The notes below the pieces were generated by a model that was given only the letters and a program-made list of their open reading frames with translations, made no database searches and was not told the origin of the DNA. The position numbers were made by a program, and so were the translations under genes. Shown here piece after piece: positions 41,391 to 52,208 of a stretch of DNA of 64,000 nucleotides (position 1 is the stretch's first letter; every line of letters begins with the position of its first letter). Source of the stretch: Allomyces macrogynus ATCC 38327 (Eukaryota; Blastocladiomycota; Blastocladiomycetes; Blastocladiales; Blastocladiaceae); assembly GCA_000151295.1 (NCBI GenBank), contig GG745330.1, forward strand, positions 1,323,770 through 1,387,769. Reading direction: 5' to 3'.

Positions 41391-41902
41391 GGTGGCGGGT
41401 CGGTTGGTGCTGGTTGCAATGTGATGCGGCGGGTTGCGGGTTTAGCGAGTGCGCGAAGCTGAATGATCGACGAGAATGTCGAGAATGGTCAGCGATGGAC
41501 GACAGCGAGCTGGTCGCGCTTTGGCCAAGGTCCAAGGTGCCTGATCGTGCGGTAGACGGCAGTCCGTCACGCCTGTTGATGTCTATTCCTGAGGGCATGT
41601 GACTGTCTACCGCACGGTGGCATCACATTTTGCGGGTCGGCTCGCCAATGCGGCTCCTAGGTTGTTCGCGTCGCAAGCGACCAAGACTGGCAACCTCCTC
41701 CGGCGAGTGCTGCAGGCCGAGTATCAATTACCAGCACGACGAGCTCGCCAAGCTTGCACTTGTCGACTAGTAGCAGCACGAGCGTAGACGCGTCCACCTG
41801 CAATCCTGCCACGACCCAAGAAACTCCAGCCAGCGCGACTGCTGGCAACTGCCGACCAAATATCAGCTTGGATCAACATCGACCAACTTCGCGCGCGCAA
41901 CC
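41391..41902. promoter_or_regulatory. Divergent promoter region, PRI2 and PEX3
   Basis: 512 bp between two divergent starts. No gene is seen. It must contain both promoters, but I recognise no specific factor site. Confidence 0.4.
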
Positions 41903-43338
41903 ATGTCTTCATTTGTTCGCCGACACCGCAACAAGGTCCTCTGGCTTGGCGGCATCTCGGCTGCTGCTTGGCTGCTCGGCAAGTACGCCAAGAAGCGCAT
42001 CATTGAAATGACCGAACAGGCGAGCAAAGACCGAGCCGCGCAAGAAAAGTACGCCCTGACCCGTCCCACTTTTCCGGTGGACCAGATAGCCGCGCTCGCA
42101 AGCTGACTGCCCTCGTGTCGACGCCAGTCTCCGGCGCCGGTTTGAGCAGAACCAGCAAGACTGCACGTTCACGGTCCTCTCGATGCTGCCGATCCTGTCC
42201 GAGTCGCTCTTCCACGACCGCACCGCCGAGCTGCTCGTCGCTGCATTGCAACGACAAAAGAATGCTGCTACCGACCCCGACGCGCCCGCTCCGCCACTCG
42301 CCGATGCGGCGACTAACAAGTACGCGGCACTCTCCAAGCAAGAAATTTGGAACGAGCTCAAGATTGTCAATTTCACGCAGCTCTTGACGGCGCTCTACTC
42401 GGTCACGCTGCTCACGGCCATGACGCGCGTGCAGCTCAATCTCGTCGGCCGCTTGATTTACCTCGACAGCGTGCTGTTCAACCCGGCTCGGCCCGAGGAT
42501 ATTGCGCTGCAAGGATCGACCGACAAGTTTTTACCGCACCAGACGGAGCACCGGTTCTTGACGTTTTCGTGGTACTTTTTGCACGTCGGGTGGAAGCAGT
42601 GCGCCGACCGCGTCCGCAATGCCGTCGAGAGCGTATTGGGGAGGTGCGTTTTTTTGCTTTACTACACTGCTCATTGAGCTGGTGGCGGTTGTAGGCTCAC
42701 AGGCTGTTGTTGTGCAGCGTCCCGCTCAAGAAGAGCATCACCGCCGCTGAGCTCAACAACCTCCTGGCCGAGATCCGCGTGCGCGTGGAGAGCGACGATT
42801 TCACGGACGTGCGCGCCAAGCCGTTCCCGTACGTGCTCTCCCCCTTTCTCTTCACGTTCCTCGCACCCACCGGCTCACTCAAACCCCTCCCTCCCGTAGC
42901 TTCCAAAAATACCTCCTCCCGATCGAAGACGACGAAATCACGACGCTCGAACAGGGCGGCGCTACGGTCGACCCCACCGTCGGCACGTCCGGCCGCGTAG
43001 CCGACCCAGTCCTGCGCCGACTCCTCGACGAGTGCCGCGACATCTTTGACGCGCCCGACTTTGCCCGCGTCGTGCAGTCTGCGCTTGACTCTGTGTTCGG
43101 GATCGCGACCGCGCACTTGACCGCCGACATGCCAGTGCCACCGAGTATTGTGGAAGTCGACGCGGAAATGCCCGTGGGCGTGCCCATGGCCACGCTCCTG
43201 CCCAAGGCCAAGCAGCTCGTGCATGGAGTGATCAATGGCGTGCCTAACGAGTATATCGCGGCGCTGTCCCGGCACGCGCCGTTGCAGCAGTTTGCGACGC
43301 TGATTTACGCGCAGTTTTCGGATCATTGTGTGGAGTAG
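41903..43338 (+). CDS. PEX3: Peroxin-3, peroxisomal membrane biogenesis factor
   Basis: 408 residues in four exons (41903-42048, 42128-42643, 42703-42828, 42900-43338). The N-terminus (MSSFVRRHRNKVLWLGGISAAAWLLGKY) is a basic segment followed by one membrane helix, the usual peroxisomal targeting anchor of PEX3. Then come RRRFEQNQQDCTFTVLSMLPILSESL, LSKQEIWNELKIVNFTQLLTALYSVTLLTAMTRVQLNLVGR, and the C-terminal region ending ALSRHAPLQQFATLIYAQF. PEX3 docks PEX19 and inserts peroxisomal membrane proteins. Removing the first intron (donor GTACGC at 42049) is required, because the unspliced frame stops at 42104. Confidence 0.93.
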
Positions 43339-43661
43339 CGTGTTGTAGAGTCAGTCATCGGGGTGGGGTGGGGAGAAGCCCGTGCGGGGTTTCGTTTTGT
43401 GATATAGCAGCGTGTTGGTTGAGTTGCCGTCTTCTCTTGCTCTCAAAATGGGGCAGCCAATCAGTCTCTTATAAAGTAGTCTGGGGAAACAGCGCAGCCA
43501 ACAGCGCGGCGAGGGCACAAAGAAGGGGGATCACGGCGTGCAGCACGGATAAAATGAACGCCCAACCACACCGCACGAGCACGAGCAATCAAAACTGAAA
43601 ATACGATATAATCCCGACAACCGGACGTGCACGACCTCAATGATCACACGGTACCGCGTCG
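43339..43661. other. Region between convergent PEX3 and BAR-SH3 genes
   Basis: 323 bp of 3' flanks; no gene. It contains AT-richer sequence near 43590-43615 that could serve polyadenylation of the minus-strand gene. Confidence 0.35.
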
Positions 43662-45293
43662 TCAGTGCGTGTAATTGGCCGGGAAGTACCCAACCTTACC
43701 GTTGCACTTGCCCTTCCACCAATCATTCGTGCTCGGCGTCGCCTCCAAAATCTCGATCCGGTCGCCCACCTTGAACCCGAGATCGTCCGGCTGCTGCGCG
43801 TCAAAGTCGTAGAGCGCCGTGACAATGCGAACCGCAGGGGCTGCCGGGGCCGCGGCCGGGGCCGGGGGCAGGGTCGGCGCGACCCCCTTGGCGGGCGTCG
43901 GCATCGTCATCGTCCCTGCGCCGAGAACCGGCGCGGCCGATGCAGCTGCTGCGGGACTCTTGCCGAGCACCGGTGCGACAGCCGACGACGACGGCGGCGA
44001 GTACTGCGGCGGCGGCATCGACGACGACGCCCCGCCGGGGGAGACGGGCCGTGCAGCAAATGCCGACGGCGACGACGCCGAGGGGGTGATTCGCGCCGAG
44101 ACCGACGGCGAAATCGTGGGCGCGACCGCCGACCCGGGCGCGGACCCGACGCCTGACGCCGCCATGACGAGCGCCGCGGGTTTGAATTTCAAGATCGACA
44201 ACTCGTTGATGAGGTGTTCGGTGTGCGCCTTCTTGGCCTCGAAACTGGCGACGACCGGCGCGCCGAAATCAAATTGCTGGAACTGCCGCATCGGTTCCAT
44301 GATCCCGAGCATCGCCTGGTAGACCTTGACTTGCAGGTAGTAGAGCGACTGGAAGCACGGGTCGATAAAGCCCTTGCGCAGGGACAGGAATTGCGGCAGT
44401 TGCGCCTTGAGCGCGTCGTTGAGCGCGGCGAAATCGTAGGTCGCCTGCTGCAGCGCCTGCTCGAGCTGCAGCATGCGCCGCTCGTCCTTGACGTCCTTGG
44501 TCGGGGCCGCGCGCAGCTTGGCCACGTCGACGCGGTACCGGTCGTAGTCAATGAGCTTGTGGTTGCGCTTGAGAATCGTCTTGTGGATGTTTTTAAAGAT
44601 GGTCAACAGGTCGACGGCGGGTTGGATGATGCGGCGGTCGATCGACGACTAGTGCCCATAACGGAATCAGCAATGAGGACACGACGCGACTCGCGCAACG
44701 TTGAAATGAGGACAAACGCACCAGATCCTGCATGATCAAGGCCTGCGCGGCCTCGACATTGTTCATGTAGGTGCGCACGGCTTCGAGCGACTCGGGCGGC
44801 GTCGCCGTGCGCGTCATAGTCGATCGCGTCTCGGCCACCTCCGAGTAATTCGAGCTCGACCCGTCGAGCGACGGCGGGGGCGAGTTCCCGGTCGCGGCCT
44901 TGCCCGAGATCGGCGAGTAGACTTCGAGCAGCGTCGACGCAAACGTGTGCTGGTGCAGGAAGAGAGCTGGAAATCGACCAAATTCAGTCTGGCATCCATC
45001 GGCAACGACAACGCGAAGTGGGCCCACAATCGTGCGGTACCTTCCACCGATTTCTTGAACTTGGACGCATCCTCTTGCAGCCGCGTTGTCGACTGCTCGA
45101 GGTGCTCAAACTCGGCATTGAGCAGATTGAATTCCTCGTCGACCGTTTCATCGGCGTGACCCGTCTTGGTCATGACCTGGTGCGGCAGCCGCTGCACGGC
45201 CTTCACGAAACCTTTCCTGGTAAGCATGCGCGATCCGCCGTGTTAGGGTACTGGAGCCGGGTGGCGCGTCGAGATGGGCACCCACCAGGACAT
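43662..45293 (-). CDS. BAR and SH3 domain protein, amphiphysin/Rvs167 type
   Basis: 471 residues in four coding exons: 45293-45286 (only 8 nt, ATGTCCTG), 45216-45041, 44966-44722 and 44648-43662. The tiny first exon completes the family start MSWKGFVKAVQRLPHQVM. The BAR domain runs to about residue 240 (NLLNAEFEHLEQSTTRLQED, SPISG, QPAVDLLTIFKNIHKTILKRNHKLIDYDRYR, KLQLEQ-like helices, RKGFIDPCFQSLYYLQVKVYQAML). A Pro/Ala/Ser-rich linker of about 130 residues follows, then a C-terminal SH3 (VTALYDFDAQQPDDLGFKVGDRIEIL, WWKGKCNGKVGYFPANYTH). The protein bends membranes and recruits actin regulators during endocytosis. Without the 8-nt exon, translation would have to begin at a Met created by intron sequence. 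Confidence 0.92.
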
Positions 45294-45672
45294 GGTTGAT
45301 GGCAATGGTGGTGGCACTGGTTGGTATTGGGTCGGCGCGCGGTATGAAGCGAGTCGGGCAAGGCAGGTACAGAGGTCCCGAACAGATTGCGCAAAGTCTG
45401 GTCCGTCGTGGAGCAGAGGACGCGGGTGCAGCTGGTGGACGCGGCGGCGGCGGCGTAGACGTGGTGGTGGTCAGAATCCAACGTTGCTTAGTTGATTCTT
45501 GGCAGCACATTCACGCCTGCCAAAAGATCAACCACCATCTCACAGCTTGTCGTTCTTTGATTCGACAATTTATCAATTGTCGATAGCACGCCAAAGAAAG
45601 AAACAGAACTAACACCAAGGTCGCGCGGATCGGCCCTGCTGCCGATACGCGACGCGACAAGAGCCGCCACCA
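45294..45672. other. Intergenic region between BAR-SH3 and METTL17 genes
   Basis: 379 bp; both neighbours are on the minus strand. It holds the promoter of the BAR-SH3 gene and the 3' end of METTL17. No gene is seen. Confidence 0.35.
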
Positions 45673-47655
45673 TCACTGCGTGAACAGCTTGCGCCGCGGC
45701 GAACGCCGGCCCGCGCGCGGTGTCGGGGGCGGCGACGGTGCTCCCGGTGGAGAGCCCTCGGGCTCGCCATCCCCGGCCGCCGACGCGGCGTGCGCCTTGC
45801 CCGCGTCCGGAGCAGCTGGCGGCCGCGCGTCCACCACTCGGCCCGGCCGCGGCACCATGCCCTCAGAGAGGCTCGCGAAGTCAGGCTCCGCGGGGCTCAC
45901 GTCGCCCTCTTCGACGGTCACGCGCTCCGCTTTCGGCTTCTTGGGCTTCTTGGGCTTCTTGGGCTTCTTGTCCTTCTTGTCCTTCTTGTCCGCCACGTCC
46001 GTGAACTCGGCCACGTCGGCAAACCGGCCGGCGCCGCGGTTCGGGACCGATACCTTGGCGCCGTGCGGCCACTGGTCGCCCCACCCGACTTTGCGCGCGT
46101 CCTTGTAAATATCCTTGCCCATGGATTTCGGGACGATGATTCGCGCGGCGTGGCCCGAGGGGTCGCACACGTCGAGGAGCACGTGGCCGCCGCGCTTCAT
46201 AGGCGGCGACAAGACGCGTGGATGCGGCGATGGTGCGGTGGAGGAAGTGTTGGTGGACGAGGTCTTGCGCAGGATTAGATAACTGAACTTGACGTCGTCG
46301 ATGTTGGTGGGCGTTTTCCGGACAAGTTGCTGGAGGGAAAAGAAGTAGAGAGATGAGCGACGGGAATTGACTCATGAATTGGTCGCAACGGCGGATACGT
46401 ACCGTCTTGTGCGGGAGTTGCATGCGTTGCGCGAAATGGCACCAGTCGCGCGTCTTGTCGTTGGCGAGCGGGCAGGTGTTCATGTGCGGGCACTAGAACA
46501 GTCATTGAGCAATGAATTTCGTGGCTGTCATCCAAAGAGCGGCCCGACACAAAGGAAAAATTGCCTACCGGCGCCAAGACGGTCCCGTTACCCTGCTTGA
46601 TGACCCAGTCGCGCACTTCGACGATTCGCTGGAACCCGAGCGGCGTGCCACGGTCGACGACCACCAGCGTATCGCCCGTCAAGTCCCACATAGTCTTGAT
46701 CAGGTTGGCGCGCATTTTCGGGTCCTCGACCTCCGACAGCAGGTAGGCGGCCATGGTCAAGTCAAACGCCGCGTTCGGGTTGGCCGGCATAAACTCGGAA
46801 AACACGGCATTCTCGTGCCATTTCGCGGCCTTGCCAACCTCAGCAGCTACCCCGAGCATAGCCGCGTTCACGTCGACGGCCGTCACGAGCGTGGCCGCGC
46901 CCGCGGTCGTGTCGCGTAGCGCCCAGATGGCGGTACCTGGGCCCGTACCGAGGTCCAAGGCCGATACTGGGATAAAATCAGGCCGGATTTTGAAGAGTTC
47001 GCGCAGGGCGCGGTCGACGGCGACGAAATTGTGCGGCATGCGCGAGACCAGGTAGGCGCGCGCGAGGTTGGCGTCATAGGCGATATGATGCTTGGTCAGG
47101 ACCTGTTCCGGGTGGAGAAGCGAGAAGAGCCTGGGTGCGTTCTTGCCGTCGAGAATGCCCGAGGTGGAGCGGAGCGAGTCGAAGATACGGAGGGCGTGAC
47201 GACGGATGTCGGGTCCCGGCGTGCCTGGCCGGCGCAGGGTGGACGTGAGCGCAAAGGAATTGGGTGGAAAATGGGTGGAGAGAATGCGCGCGCGTACCTT
47301 GCAAGACAGAGTCGACGGCGTCGTGCAGTGCGGCAGGCAGAACGGTCATGCCGGACTTGTGCCGGTGCGGGTCCTTGTCGATCTTGGTCGACCCGAACGG
47401 GACCAATTTCGGGTCGCGGCGGCGAGATCCTGGCGAGGAACTTGGCTCCACCTTGGCGAGTTGCTGATCGTGACGGGTCGAGGATGCTGGGTCATGATCG
47501 CGGGTCGTGGCCGGTGATGACTTGCTGGATAGTCGTTGTCGATCAACATGATGGTTTGCCAGCACCGCGTCCGCAGTGGGGGCCGTTGATGGCTGCAGGT
47601 TGCCCGTCCATGTCGTGGAGAGCTTTGCGCCGTGTCGAATCGCTCGGCGCATCAT
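45673..47655 (-). CDS. METTL17: Mitochondrial ribosome assembly methyltransferase-like protein METTL17/Rsm22
   Basis: Four exons, about 47655-47298, 47224-46570, 46498-46400 and 46330-45673. It starts [16 protein letters not shown], a basic mitochondrial presequence. Core: [38 protein letters not shown] and then the SAM-fold motif [17 protein letters not shown], followed by a downstream PLGFQRI. The iron-sulfur segment has CPHMNTC and DWCHF cysteines that are diagnostic of Rsm22/METTL17, and LPHKT and [15 protein letters not shown] follow. It binds the mitochondrial small subunit during assembly. The C-terminus carries a Lys-rich run of [14 protein letters not shown] type and a long disordered Pro/Ala tail, longer than I expect for the family. 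It is divergent from DSN1. Confidence 0.92.
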
Positions 47656-47916
47656 GATTGCGATAGTTGGGCGTTGACGACGTCGTTGTGGCAGCTGGAA
47701 AGACCAGAGACGAAAAATTGCTGTGGTGATCAGCGAGGAGAACCCCTGGGGTCGATGCCGTCACGCTGCCGAAGTCTGCATCGGTCGCCTGACTGCTCCG
47801 GGGGCAGAGCATCCCCGCCCCCTGCGACCAGACCGCGACCGACTTGACGGCGCCAGCTTGCGATTCGCGATTCGCACCACCACGGCGACGCCGCCGCGCC
47901 CAACTGCCCGCACTGC
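47656..47916. promoter_or_regulatory. Divergent promoter, METTL17 and DSN1
   Basis: Only 261 bp separate the two divergent start codons, so both promoters must share this space. No specific motif is recognised. Confidence 0.4.
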
Positions 47917-49835
47917 ATGGTGTCGGCTGCCGCCATGCCGCTCGACCGGTTTGTGCCGCCGCCGTTTGCCCGCGTCGAAAGCCTCCGCGCTCCAGCCTCC
48001 CCGCCAGCTGCCCCACCGGATCCCGGTCCGCACGACACCAGTAATGCAACCGCTACCAGTGCCATGAACAAGAAGAGCCGCCCCGCGCAACGCGGCCAGC
48101 TGCCCGCCAGTTTTAAGCCGGCCTCGCCGCTCCGCCCGGTGGGTAATATCGTTGCTAGTTCGGCTGCCGACATGCCGACAGCGACGTTGGCCGTCGATCC
48201 GCCAACCAATGCGGTTTCGCAAATGGCTGCTCAGCGCAACAACCTGCCGGCCTTTTTCCGGGTCGTCTCGCCGGTGCGGACGTCGACTGTGACCAACTCG
48301 GCCGCCGCACCGCCGACTGCCGATCCGCCCGCCAATGGCCCGTTGACGAATGGACGCAAGCGAGACCTCATTGCGGCCGATCGGACCACGGACGACACTC
48401 TCCCGGATCCACCAGCGTCCAAGCGCAGGCGCATGGCAGCGCCAGTACCCGCACCACCAGCGACCGGCCCGCTCACACCGTCGGCGCGCGGAACAGCGTC
48501 AGCACCGCCCCCACGACCCACTACCAGTAGCCCGGCGCCACCTGCTTCTGACGACCGCGCGACGCCGACACCACGACGATCGCGCACGTCGTCGACCCGC
48601 CGTCTGAGTCGGCGCACCAGCTTATCTCTGCGCGGGCAGCGGGCAGCCAACAGCAGAAAGCTGAGTACGGCCCATTTTCCTGTTTTACTTGTTTTTCCAG
48701 CCGTCTCTGACGACTTCTTTGTGGTCTCCCAGTTGAACCGGACCGCAGCGTGCACTTCCGCGAGTACTACAAGCACATCTCCGGAGATCTGCCGCCGTCC
48801 AAGCGGCTCGCGACGCTCCTCGCCTGGACAGGCGCGGCAGCCCTGCGCGCCAAACCCAAAACGCGGCTCAAGGCGCCCGACGCGGCCGCGCGCAATGTGA
48901 TTGACCTGGATGCCGAAGACGACGCTGCTGACGACGAGCATGGGCTGCCACATGATCCGAGTGCTCCCGGGTCCGATGCAGAATTGCTCGACAAGGACGT
49001 GCAACTGGACGAACATATGCTTCAGGCTGTCGGTTCGTGTCGATCTCGAGGCTCACGTCACCAACGAGACTGCACATTTCTCACCAATTTTCTTTGCGCC
49101 GTTTTCGTTCCGCTTCTCTAGTCAAGTCGGCTGCACTGACCACCATTAGCGCCATTTGGGACGGCAAGCTCCAGCTCTCAGCCGTCCATCTCGGCTCGGA
49201 CGCGACCGACCAGTGGAACGCGCTCAAGTTGCCGAACCCCGTCAATATTCGCAACCAGAACCGGTTACGCGACCTCAACACGCAAATGGAAAAGTGCGGC
49301 GTCACTCCGTAACATTGACCACTTGACGAGCGGCACGACTTACGGTCATTGGCCACTTTGGTAGGAACAAGCGCGAACTCGTGCAGTGGGAGGCGCTGGT
49401 CAAGGCCCGAAAAGAGGAGCACGCGGCGGCCGCCGAGGAACTCGCACGGCAACGGCAGCTCCCAAATCCGCCATTCGACCCGCTCCTGGCGATGACCCCG
49501 GAGGAGCGCAAGCTGCTGGAACCGCCACCGGCAGTCGACGTGTCGGCCTACGACGAGCTGCAACAGCTCATGGAACTGGTTCGTTGACCGTTTTCTTTTC
49601 TTTCGCGTGACCGCAGTCGTAGGGTTCGTCCGGCTGACCTTCGCTTGCCACAACCTAGTGGGACCTGGCCAAGACCAAGGCGCAGCGCGTCGAGTCCTTG
49701 ACCGAAATCGCAAAACGGCGGGTCGCGGCCAGGGAGCAGCAGACCGCCACGGCCGTCGACGCGTTTTTCGGCGAAACGACGCCCGACATGGCGATACCGG
49801 TCCTCGAGGCACTGTGCTCCGGCAGAACTACCTAA
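47917..49835 (+). CDS. DSN1: Kinetochore protein DSN1/Mis13 (Mis12 complex)
   Basis: 528 residues in five exons (47917-48664, 48733-49036, 49150-49293, 49365-49578, 49659-49835). The first 240 residues are disordered (Pro/Ala/Thr-rich). They end in RRLSRRTSLSLRGQRA, the family's basic RRxS-GxRGKR box that Aurora B phosphorylates in relatives. The conserved domain follows: VHFREYYKHISGDLPPSKRLATLLAWTG, then an acidic loop, DEHMLQAV, PNPVNIRNQNRLRDLNTQMEK and a coiled coil KNKRELVQWEALVKARKEEHA. The C-terminal helix is WDLAKTKAQRVESLTEIAKRR. DSN1 links the inner kinetochore (CENP-C) to Ndc80. The N-terminal half is weakly conserved, so the start is by first ATG only. Confidence 0.8.
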
Positions 49836-50246
49836 AGTCGGTGCCGTACCTTTTATTTTCGGTTGTTCGGTCGCGCCAAGTCCTTGACATGTCAGCCGAC
49901 GTTTGCCGCCCACTGCCGTGTGTCGTTGAGAGCACCTTTTCCTCTTCTTATTTATTTTGTTCGCTGCTGTCTCGAACAATGCTCACCTCCCCCCGGTTTT
50001 CCTTGTCGAGGGGCATTTTGTTCTCCTGCTTTCCATACTGTTGTGCCTCCACGCCGCTCGTCAGTGCCAACTGGGCCGTGTCTTCCCCGCTCTTTGACCT
50101 CACGAGATGACGATGGCGAGATGACGAAGCGTTGCATCTTCAATCATCCATTTCTCCAGATCAATGTACATACAATACTCGCTCAAATCGCGACTCAAAA
50201 CGTCATGATACACGTGCATTCCAACGGCGCGCAGGCCCCAACACCT
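49836..50246. other. Region between convergent DSN1 and unknown gene
   Basis: 411 bp. It is T-rich around 49840-49985 and AT-richer around 50140-50215, consistent with 3' UTRs. No gene is seen. Confidence 0.35.
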
Positions 50247-51260
50247 CTACTTGAACAGCTTGGTGAGGCCCGACAGACTCTCAGTGATCCCGCCACTGCC
50301 CGAGTCGCCAAACACGGGCAGGCTGCGCACGCCCTTGTCGAACTCCTGCATCACCTCGCCCTCAAACTGCACGAGCATGCCAACGAGCCCGCATGTCGTC
50401 TTCTCCTCGCACCCGCGCTCCCAGACCGTCTCGCACAAGTCGCGCACGACCTTGTCCTTGATATCGTCTGTCTTTTCTTGCGCGTAGTTGACGATCCCGT
50501 CGAGCCACGACCACTTGCCGCGCATATCCGAAAACTCCTCGTCGAGTTCCTTGGTGACCAGGTGGTGCACGGCCTTGTGCAGGGCAATCGGCAGCATCGC
50601 CAGGATCACGGGCAGCAGCATACGCACGAGCTTGCGCACGTGGCGGCGCGCGCGGTGCACAGTGCGCGTCGCGCGGTCGGCATCCGGCGGGGCCTCGCGG
50701 TCGAGCGTCGGCCAAAGCGCGGCGACGCGCGGGTCTTCGGGCACGGTCTCAACGCCGTTAAACGCGCGCTGCGAGTGCGAAAACGTGTTGTCGTCCCACT
50801 CCAAGTCGCGGTCGAGGTCCTCGAGCTCGCGCTGTTCCTCGGCGGGGACCAAGTGCGCGGCCACCTTCAGCTCGCGCACGGCAAACTCGGTCGCGTTCTC
50901 GTCGAGACTGTCGGTGACCTTGACAATCGACGGGGCCACGTCGTCGACGAGCGAACGCAACGTGCGCTGCAGCTTCTCGCGGCGCTCGGGGCGCTCGAGC
51001 AGGTGCTTGCGCACAAACGACCCGGCGACCGAGGAAAAGGCCGACGCATCGGCATCGGTGCGCCCGTCGCCGTCCTTGTCGTCGATGCGCGCCGCCGACT
51101 TGAGAATCTGCTCAAACAGCTTGTCGGGCAGGTCGCGCAGCGCCTCCGAACGGAACGTCTCGAGCTCGCGCGTCGCCTTTTCTTGCAGCGGCGGACGCAC
51201 GTGGTCCTCGACAAACTCGACGCCGAATTCCTTGAGCTTTTGCTTGATCCCGGAGAACAT
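50247..51260 (-). CDS. Protein of unknown function, 337 residues
   Basis: Intronless frame from ATG at 51260 (MFSGIKQKLKEFGVEFVEDH). The frame is open upstream to 51584, but the region 51270-51400 looks like a C/T-rich leader. I do not recognise a family. Visible features: an amphipathic N-terminal helix; an Asp-rich loop DDKDGDGRTDADA near residue 60 that resembles a calcium-binding EF-hand loop; charged helices (residues 70-180); a Pro/Asp region; a hydrophobic helix RMLLPVILAMLPIALHKAVH about 232-251 that may span or insert in a membrane; and a conserved-looking KWSWLDGIVNYAQEKTDDIKDKV segment. Three Cys (two of them CEEKTTC) occur near 295. The end is LSGLTKLFK. It could be a fungus-restricted lipid- or membrane-associated protein. 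Confidence 0.65.
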   Translation of the reverse strand: MFSGIKQKLKEFGVEFVEDHVRPPLQEKATRELETFRSEALRDLPDKLFEQILKSAARIDDKDGDGRTDADASAFSSVAGSFVRKHLLERPERREKLQRTLRSLVDDVAPSIVKVTDSLDENATEFAVRELKVAAHLVPAEEQRELEDLDRDLEWDDNTFSHSQRAFNGVETVPEDPRVAALWPTLDREAPPDADRATRTVHRARRHVRKLVRMLLPVILAMLPIALHKAVHHLVTKELDEEFSDMRGKWSWLDGIVNYAQEKTDDIKDKVVRDLCETVWERGCEEKTTCGLVGMLVQFEGEVMQEFDKGVRSLPVFGDSGSGGITESLSGLTKLFK

Positions 51261-52208
51261 GGTTGGATGGGGGTCGTGGAGATGCTCGAATGGGGAGAGA
51301 GAGCGGGAACAAGATGGGTTGAGAAGAAAAGGTGCGACGACGGTGGGGTTGGGCGGCAAGACACGCCCAGGCAGCCCAAATGCATGGGCGCGCCAACCGA
51401 GCAGCCGTGCGCCACGTTCTCTTTCTTCTGCTCCCTGATATTGAAGAGTAAATGACACGGACCTCATCTCAACGGAGATGCCAGGCGCAAACCTGATTGA
51501 CCTCAATTCCGATTCTTCTTCAACGGAGCCTGGCGCCTCGACAGACTTTTTTGTTTTTGGAACCTCACATTTACATATTGACACGAAGAAATGAGCCCAA
51601 CGTTATCATGGGCACTCTTTGTGCTTTAGAATCATTCCCACCCTGGATTTGCGCTCTTTGACCGATCCATGGATCATTCTTGTGTTGCGCGTCCTGCTTG
51701 TACAGGTGCTTCCGACGCGCATCCTCTTCACCTGCTCGACTTGACTATCCCCGCCACACGTCCTTCTTCGTTGCAAGTTGAGAATAAGCCATGGACTTGA
51801 AGCTAGCGCTGGCGGAATGCCTGTGTCTGTGTGCAATAAGCAATGAGTTCACCGAGTAGCTGCAACGATGCAGGACAGGACGAGTTGATGCTCGAGTTTC
51901 ACAGAGTGGACAAGGTGCAGATGGGGATGCCAAACACGTTCGCAGAGGAAGGGAAGAGCTCGTTGATAAATATGACAAGCAAGACCCATCTGCGACCAGT
52001 CACTCGGTTCATGCCTAGATGTCATGTCCCATCATGTCCCACGGCTGTCCAGACCTTGGCCGCATTCGCAGGCTGAATGAGATGGCGGGCGCCACGCTTC
52101 GTTGGAGCACCGGCTCGCCAGCACCGATGGGCGTTCCTCGACTGTGTCTGGACGGCAGCGGCGCGTCCTCTCCACGAATCCCAGTGGCAAGCGCACTGCT
52201 CCTGACCA
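51261..52208. promoter_or_regulatory. Divergent intergenic region, unknown gene and radical SAM gene
   Basis: 948 bp between divergent starts. A pyrimidine/purine-skewed stretch lies at 51270-51400. Small frames show no conserved features. I see no tRNA, repeat or mobile-element remnant that would mark a transfer boundary next to the radical SAM gene. Confidence 0.35.

Noticed and set aside
45920..46000. TTGGGCTTC repeats as a possible minisatellite locus
   Set aside because: It lies inside the METTL17 coding exon and simply encodes the Lys/Pro repeat.
49863..51455. 530-residue plus-strand frame opposite the unknown gene
   Set aside because: The minus-strand frame starts at a plausible ATG, has coherent helices and ends LTKLFK. 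The plus-strand frame reads as Arg/Leu/Val-rich antisense. Since neither has a recognised family, some doubt remains.
51261..52208. Possible mobile-element scar beside the radical SAM gene
   Set aside because: I looked for inverted repeats, LTR fragments and tRNA-like sequence and saw none.
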